Assembly (NCBI RefSeq): GCF_001592305.1
Contig: NZ_BCWR01000006.1
Coordinates: 62,001 to 126,000 of the forward strand
Direction: 5' to 3'
Source: Hydrogenophaga taeniospiralis CCUG 15921
GTDB taxonomy: Bacteria > Pseudomonadota > Gammaproteobacteria > Burkholderiales > Burkholderiaceae_C
DNA length: 64,000 nt
Part shown: positions 62,048 to 64,000 of the stretch, piece after piece
How positions within the stretch are numbered: position 1 is the stretch's first letter
Layout: each line of letters begins with the position of its first letter
The notes under the pieces: model-generated
What the model was told of the DNA's origin: nothing
Seen by the model: the letters and a program-made list of their open reading frames with translations, nothing else
The model's database searches: none
Position numbers and translations under genes: made by a program

Positions 62048-62809
62048 TCAGCCGCGTGCGAAGAACAACGCGCTCATCACCAGCCCCACGGCGATCACGC
62101 CCACGCGCACCCAGTGCGCCGGCAGCCGCCGCGACCAGCGCGCGCCCACGTAGCCGCCCGCCGTGGCGGCCACCATCATGAGCAGGCCTTCTTTCCAGGC
62201 GATGGCGCCGGCCAGCACGAAGGCCGCCACGGACAGCCAGGACAGCACCAGCGAGTTGAGGTTCTTGAGCGCGTTGACGACGTTCAACCGCGACTCGCCG
62301 GCCACGGTGTAGAGCGCCATGAGCAGGATGCCCAGGCCGCCGTTGAAATAGCCACCGTAGATGGCCACGCCCAGCAACGCGGGCTCGCGCCAGCGCGCCA
62401 GGCCCTGGCCTTCGTGCGAGGCCAAGGCGGCGCGCCGGGCGATGGCGGGGCCGGCCGCGAACAGCACGGTGGCGAACAGCAGCAGCCAGGGCACGATGCC
62501 GGCAAACAGCTTGGCCGGCGTGACCAGCAGCAACAGCGCACCAGCCACGCCGCCCGCAGCCGAAATCAGCATCTCACGCCGCAGGCGCCGTGCTGGCAGC
62601 GCGCGCAGCTCGGGCCGGAAGCCCAGCGTGCTGCCCAGGTAGCCGGGGCTGACCGCGAGCGCGCTGGTGGCATTGGCCACGATGGGCGGCACGCCGGTGA
62701 ACACCAGCGCGGGAAACGTGAGGAAACTGCCGCCACCGGCGATGGCGTTGAGCACGCCGGCGGCAAACGCGGCGGCGGCCAGCAGGGGCAAAGCGGTGAG
62801 AAAGTCCAT
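62048..62809 (-). CDS. TSUP-family (TauE/SafE) permease
   Basis: 253 residues, about eight membrane segments. It has GVLNAIAGGGSFLTFPAL, the family N-terminal motif, and GYFNGGLGILLMALY in the middle. Anion export or import; substrate unknown. The ATG at 62809 is chosen, and a Pro/Arg-rich upstream extension is not part of the family. Confidence 0.92.
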   Translation of the reverse strand: MDFLTALPLLAAAAFAAGVLNAIAGGGSFLTFPALVFTGVPPIVANATSALAVSPGYLGSTLGFRPELRALPARRLRREMLISAAGGVAGALLLLVTPAKLFAGIVPWLLLFATVLFAAGPAIARRAALASHEGQGLARWREPALLGVAIYGGYFNGGLGILLMALYTVAGESRLNVVNALKNLNSLVLSWLSVAAFVLAGAIAWKEGLLMMVAATAGGYVGARWSRRLPAHWVRVGVIAVGLVMSALFFARG

Positions 62810-62924
62810 GCGCCGATTATTCCGGCCCGCCCACGCTCGATTGCCTTCATGGCGGGCAAAACTGTTCGACGGGTAGCCACGCGACGCGACCGGTGCAAGC
62901 GCTTTCTGGAGCGCAATGCCCAAA

Positions 62925-63006
62925 CCCAGAACGCCGCGGAACTGGCTTCGCCAGGCCGCAGGCGTTGCCCCCTTGAGGGGGTCGCGCGCAGCGCGGCGGG
63001 GGTGGG
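62925..63006 (+). repeat. Family B repeat between TSUP and CsoR-like genes
   Basis: AACGCCGCGGAACTGGC, TTCGCCAGGCCGCAGGCGTT, GCCCCCTTGAGGGGG and a CGCGCAGCGCGG dyad. Same plan as 13144-13222. Confidence 0.75.
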
Positions 63007-63007
63007 G

Positions 63008-63313
63008 CTACCGTGCGCGGCCCAGCTTGTGCTGCAGGCGGTCGAGCACCTCGCTCACCGCCTGCGACGAACCGCCCGCACCGGCGGCCAGTTCCTGCTC
63101 CGCCAGCGACAGGTTGAGCCGCACGAAGGTGCTGTCCAGTGCGTGGCGGGTGGCCAGCAGCTGCTGCGCGATCTTGGCGCAGTCGGCGCCCTCTTCCAGC
63201 AGCTTCTGCAGGCCGCGCACCTGGCCCTCGGCCCGGCGCAGCCGGTGCATCAGTTCGGCCTTGCGCTCGCTGGGGAGCGGCTGGGGGCCGGGGGTGGCGG
63301 CGGCGTCGCTCAT
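63008..63313 (-). CDS. CsoR/RcnR/FrmR-type DUF156 regulator
   Basis: 101 residues, all-helical. MHRLRRAEGQVRGLQKLLEE is the family N-terminus, with Cys in GADCAKIAQQL. The second metal ligands expected for CsoR or RcnR (His/Cys near residue 65) are not seen, since NLSLAEQEL replaces them, so FrmR-like or metal-blind function is possible. It is 20 bp downstream of the TehA-like gene in the same direction and may control it. Confidence 0.85.
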   Translation of the reverse strand: MSDAAATPGPQPLPSERKAELMHRLRRAEGQVRGLQKLLEEGADCAKIAQQLLATRHALDSTFVRLNLSLAEQELAAGAGGSSQAVSEVLDRLQHKLGRAR

Positions 63314-63333
63314 GGTCTCGCGTGTTCGGCCGC

Positions 63334-64000
63334 TCAGGCCGACGCGGGAATGATGTTGGCCACCGGTTCGGGCGCCAGCAGCGAGCCTTCGCGCAGGCCG
63401 CGCACGGTGGCGAAGCTGAGCCAGAGCACGGTCATGGTGGTAGACGCGAGCAGCAGCACGCCGGCGTTCTGCAGCACGCCGTGCCAGACGCTGTCGGGCT
63501 GCAGCTCGGCCAGGCGCAGGGTGAGCGTGGTGAAGGCGGCGAACGGGAACGACAGCGCCCAGAACGGCACCGCGAAGGGCTGACCGGCGATGCGGCGCAC
63601 GACCGGCAGCAGCCACAGCACGAAGAACAGCGCCACGCCCCAGAGCGCCTGCACCGCCGCCACCGGCGCCTGCATCTGGACCAACACCAGGCCGATCACC
63701 GCGGGCGGCGCGATGGTGATGAACCAGGCCGGCAGCACACGCTCGGGCAGCGGGCTGTGGGCGAGGCGCCGGACCAGCACCAGGGTCAGCACCACCGGCC
63801 AGAAGAACACGCCGATGCCCATCTGCGCGGCCGACCAGCCGTCAATGCCCAGCGGCAGACCCGCCAGCGGCGCGACGACATTGCCCACCACCGGGATCAG
63901 CAGTACCGGCGTGACCGACGGCCACAGCCCCGTGTTGCCCGGGCCCTGGCCGGGCTGGGCTGCGGCGGCCGGCGAGATCCAGCGGCTCAGCACCCACAGC
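63334..64000 (-). CDS. TehA/SLAC1-family transporter, partial
   Basis: At least 222 residues; the 5' end lies beyond the right edge. Repeated hydrophobic segments with PVVLTLVLVRRLAHSPLP, PAWFITIAPPAVIGLVLVQM and FWALSFPFAAFTTLTLRLAE match the SLAC1/TehA dicarboxylate and tellurite-resistance family. GTG at 63993 is probably internal. It reads in the same direction as the CsoR/FrmR-like gene. Confidence 0.9.
   Translation of the reverse strand, partial: LWVLSRWISPAAAAQPGQGPGNTGLWPSVTPVLLIPVVGNVVAPLAGLPLGIDGWSAAQMGIGVFFWPVVLTLVLVRRLAHSPLPERVLPAWFITIAPPAVIGLVLVQMQAPVAAVQALWGVALFFVLWLLPVVRRIAGQPFAVPFWALSFPFAAFTTLTLRLAELQPDSVWHGVLQNAGVLLLASTTMTVLWLSFATVRGLREGSLLAPEPVANIIPASA

Overview
The window is very GC-rich (about 70 %). 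Its hydrogenase genes and its metabolic and regulatory genes look most like Comamonadaceae of the Hydrogenophaga, Rhodoferax or Acidovorax type, so it probably comes from an aerobic hydrogen-oxidising betaproteobacterium. This rests on recognising protein families by eye; no database search was possible.

Region 1 (about 0.3-27.6 kb, all minus strand) is one [NiFe]-hydrogenase super-cluster of 28 genes that overlap or nearly touch. In transcription order it holds: the O2-tolerant membrane-bound hydrogenase (hoxK, hoxG), a HupE nickel permease, the cytochrome b subunit hoxZ, assembly factors hoxM-L-O-Q-R-T-V, the maturation set hypA-B-F-C-D-E, an unknown 168-residue protein, hypX, the sigma-54 activator hoxA, the complete NAD-reducing hydrogenase (hoxF-U-Y-H with its protease hoxW), and the H2 sensor hoxB-C with its histidine kinase hoxJ. 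The two energy-conserving enzymes, the sensor and the maturation factors therefore lie in one array. A well-spaced -24/-12 promoter and an exact-consensus IHF site lie upstream of hoxK, as expected for HoxJ/HoxA control. Oddities are a hoxZ reading frame fused to a HigA-type helix-turn-helix protein, apparently by loss of a 4-bp tandem repeat, and copies of a GC-rich dispersed repeat carried in frame inside hoxC, hypX and hoxL.

Region 2 (27.9-41.7 kb) is ordinary chromosome: a sigma-54/NtrC-type ammonium transporter gene, a hydroxypyruvate-isomerase-like gene, an Lrp regulator divergent from an ornithine cyclodeaminase/arginase/polar amino-acid ABC transporter operon (arginine and ornithine use), a GMC oxidoreductase divergent from a LysR gene, an M48 metalloprotease group and a VOC protein.

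Region 3 (about 41.7-49.1 kb) is an accessory island. It starts with a duplicated LysR 3' remnant. A lower-GC stretch follows with attC-like sites (42.2, 42.6, 44.1 and 46.3 kb) separating small plus-strand genes, which is an integron cassette array with no integron integrase in view (a CALIN). An IS91-family element (HUH transposase plus tyrosine recombinase) closes it.

Region 4 (49.1-64 kb) is chromosome again: VOC and AraC genes, a thioesterase, a LysE exporter, a WYL regulator, a PHB-depolymerase-type esterase, an SDR/LysR pair, an HDOD-type DUF3445 protein, a c-type cytochrome with a flavocytochrome-c sulfide-dehydrogenase-like flavoprotein, a NhaR-like LysR regulator, a Bax-inhibitor-1 protein, a TSUP permease, a CsoR/FrmR-like regulator and a truncated TehA/SLAC1-type transporter at the edge.

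Three families of GC-rich palindromic repeats are scattered through the window. No tRNA, rRNA or CRISPR array was recognised.
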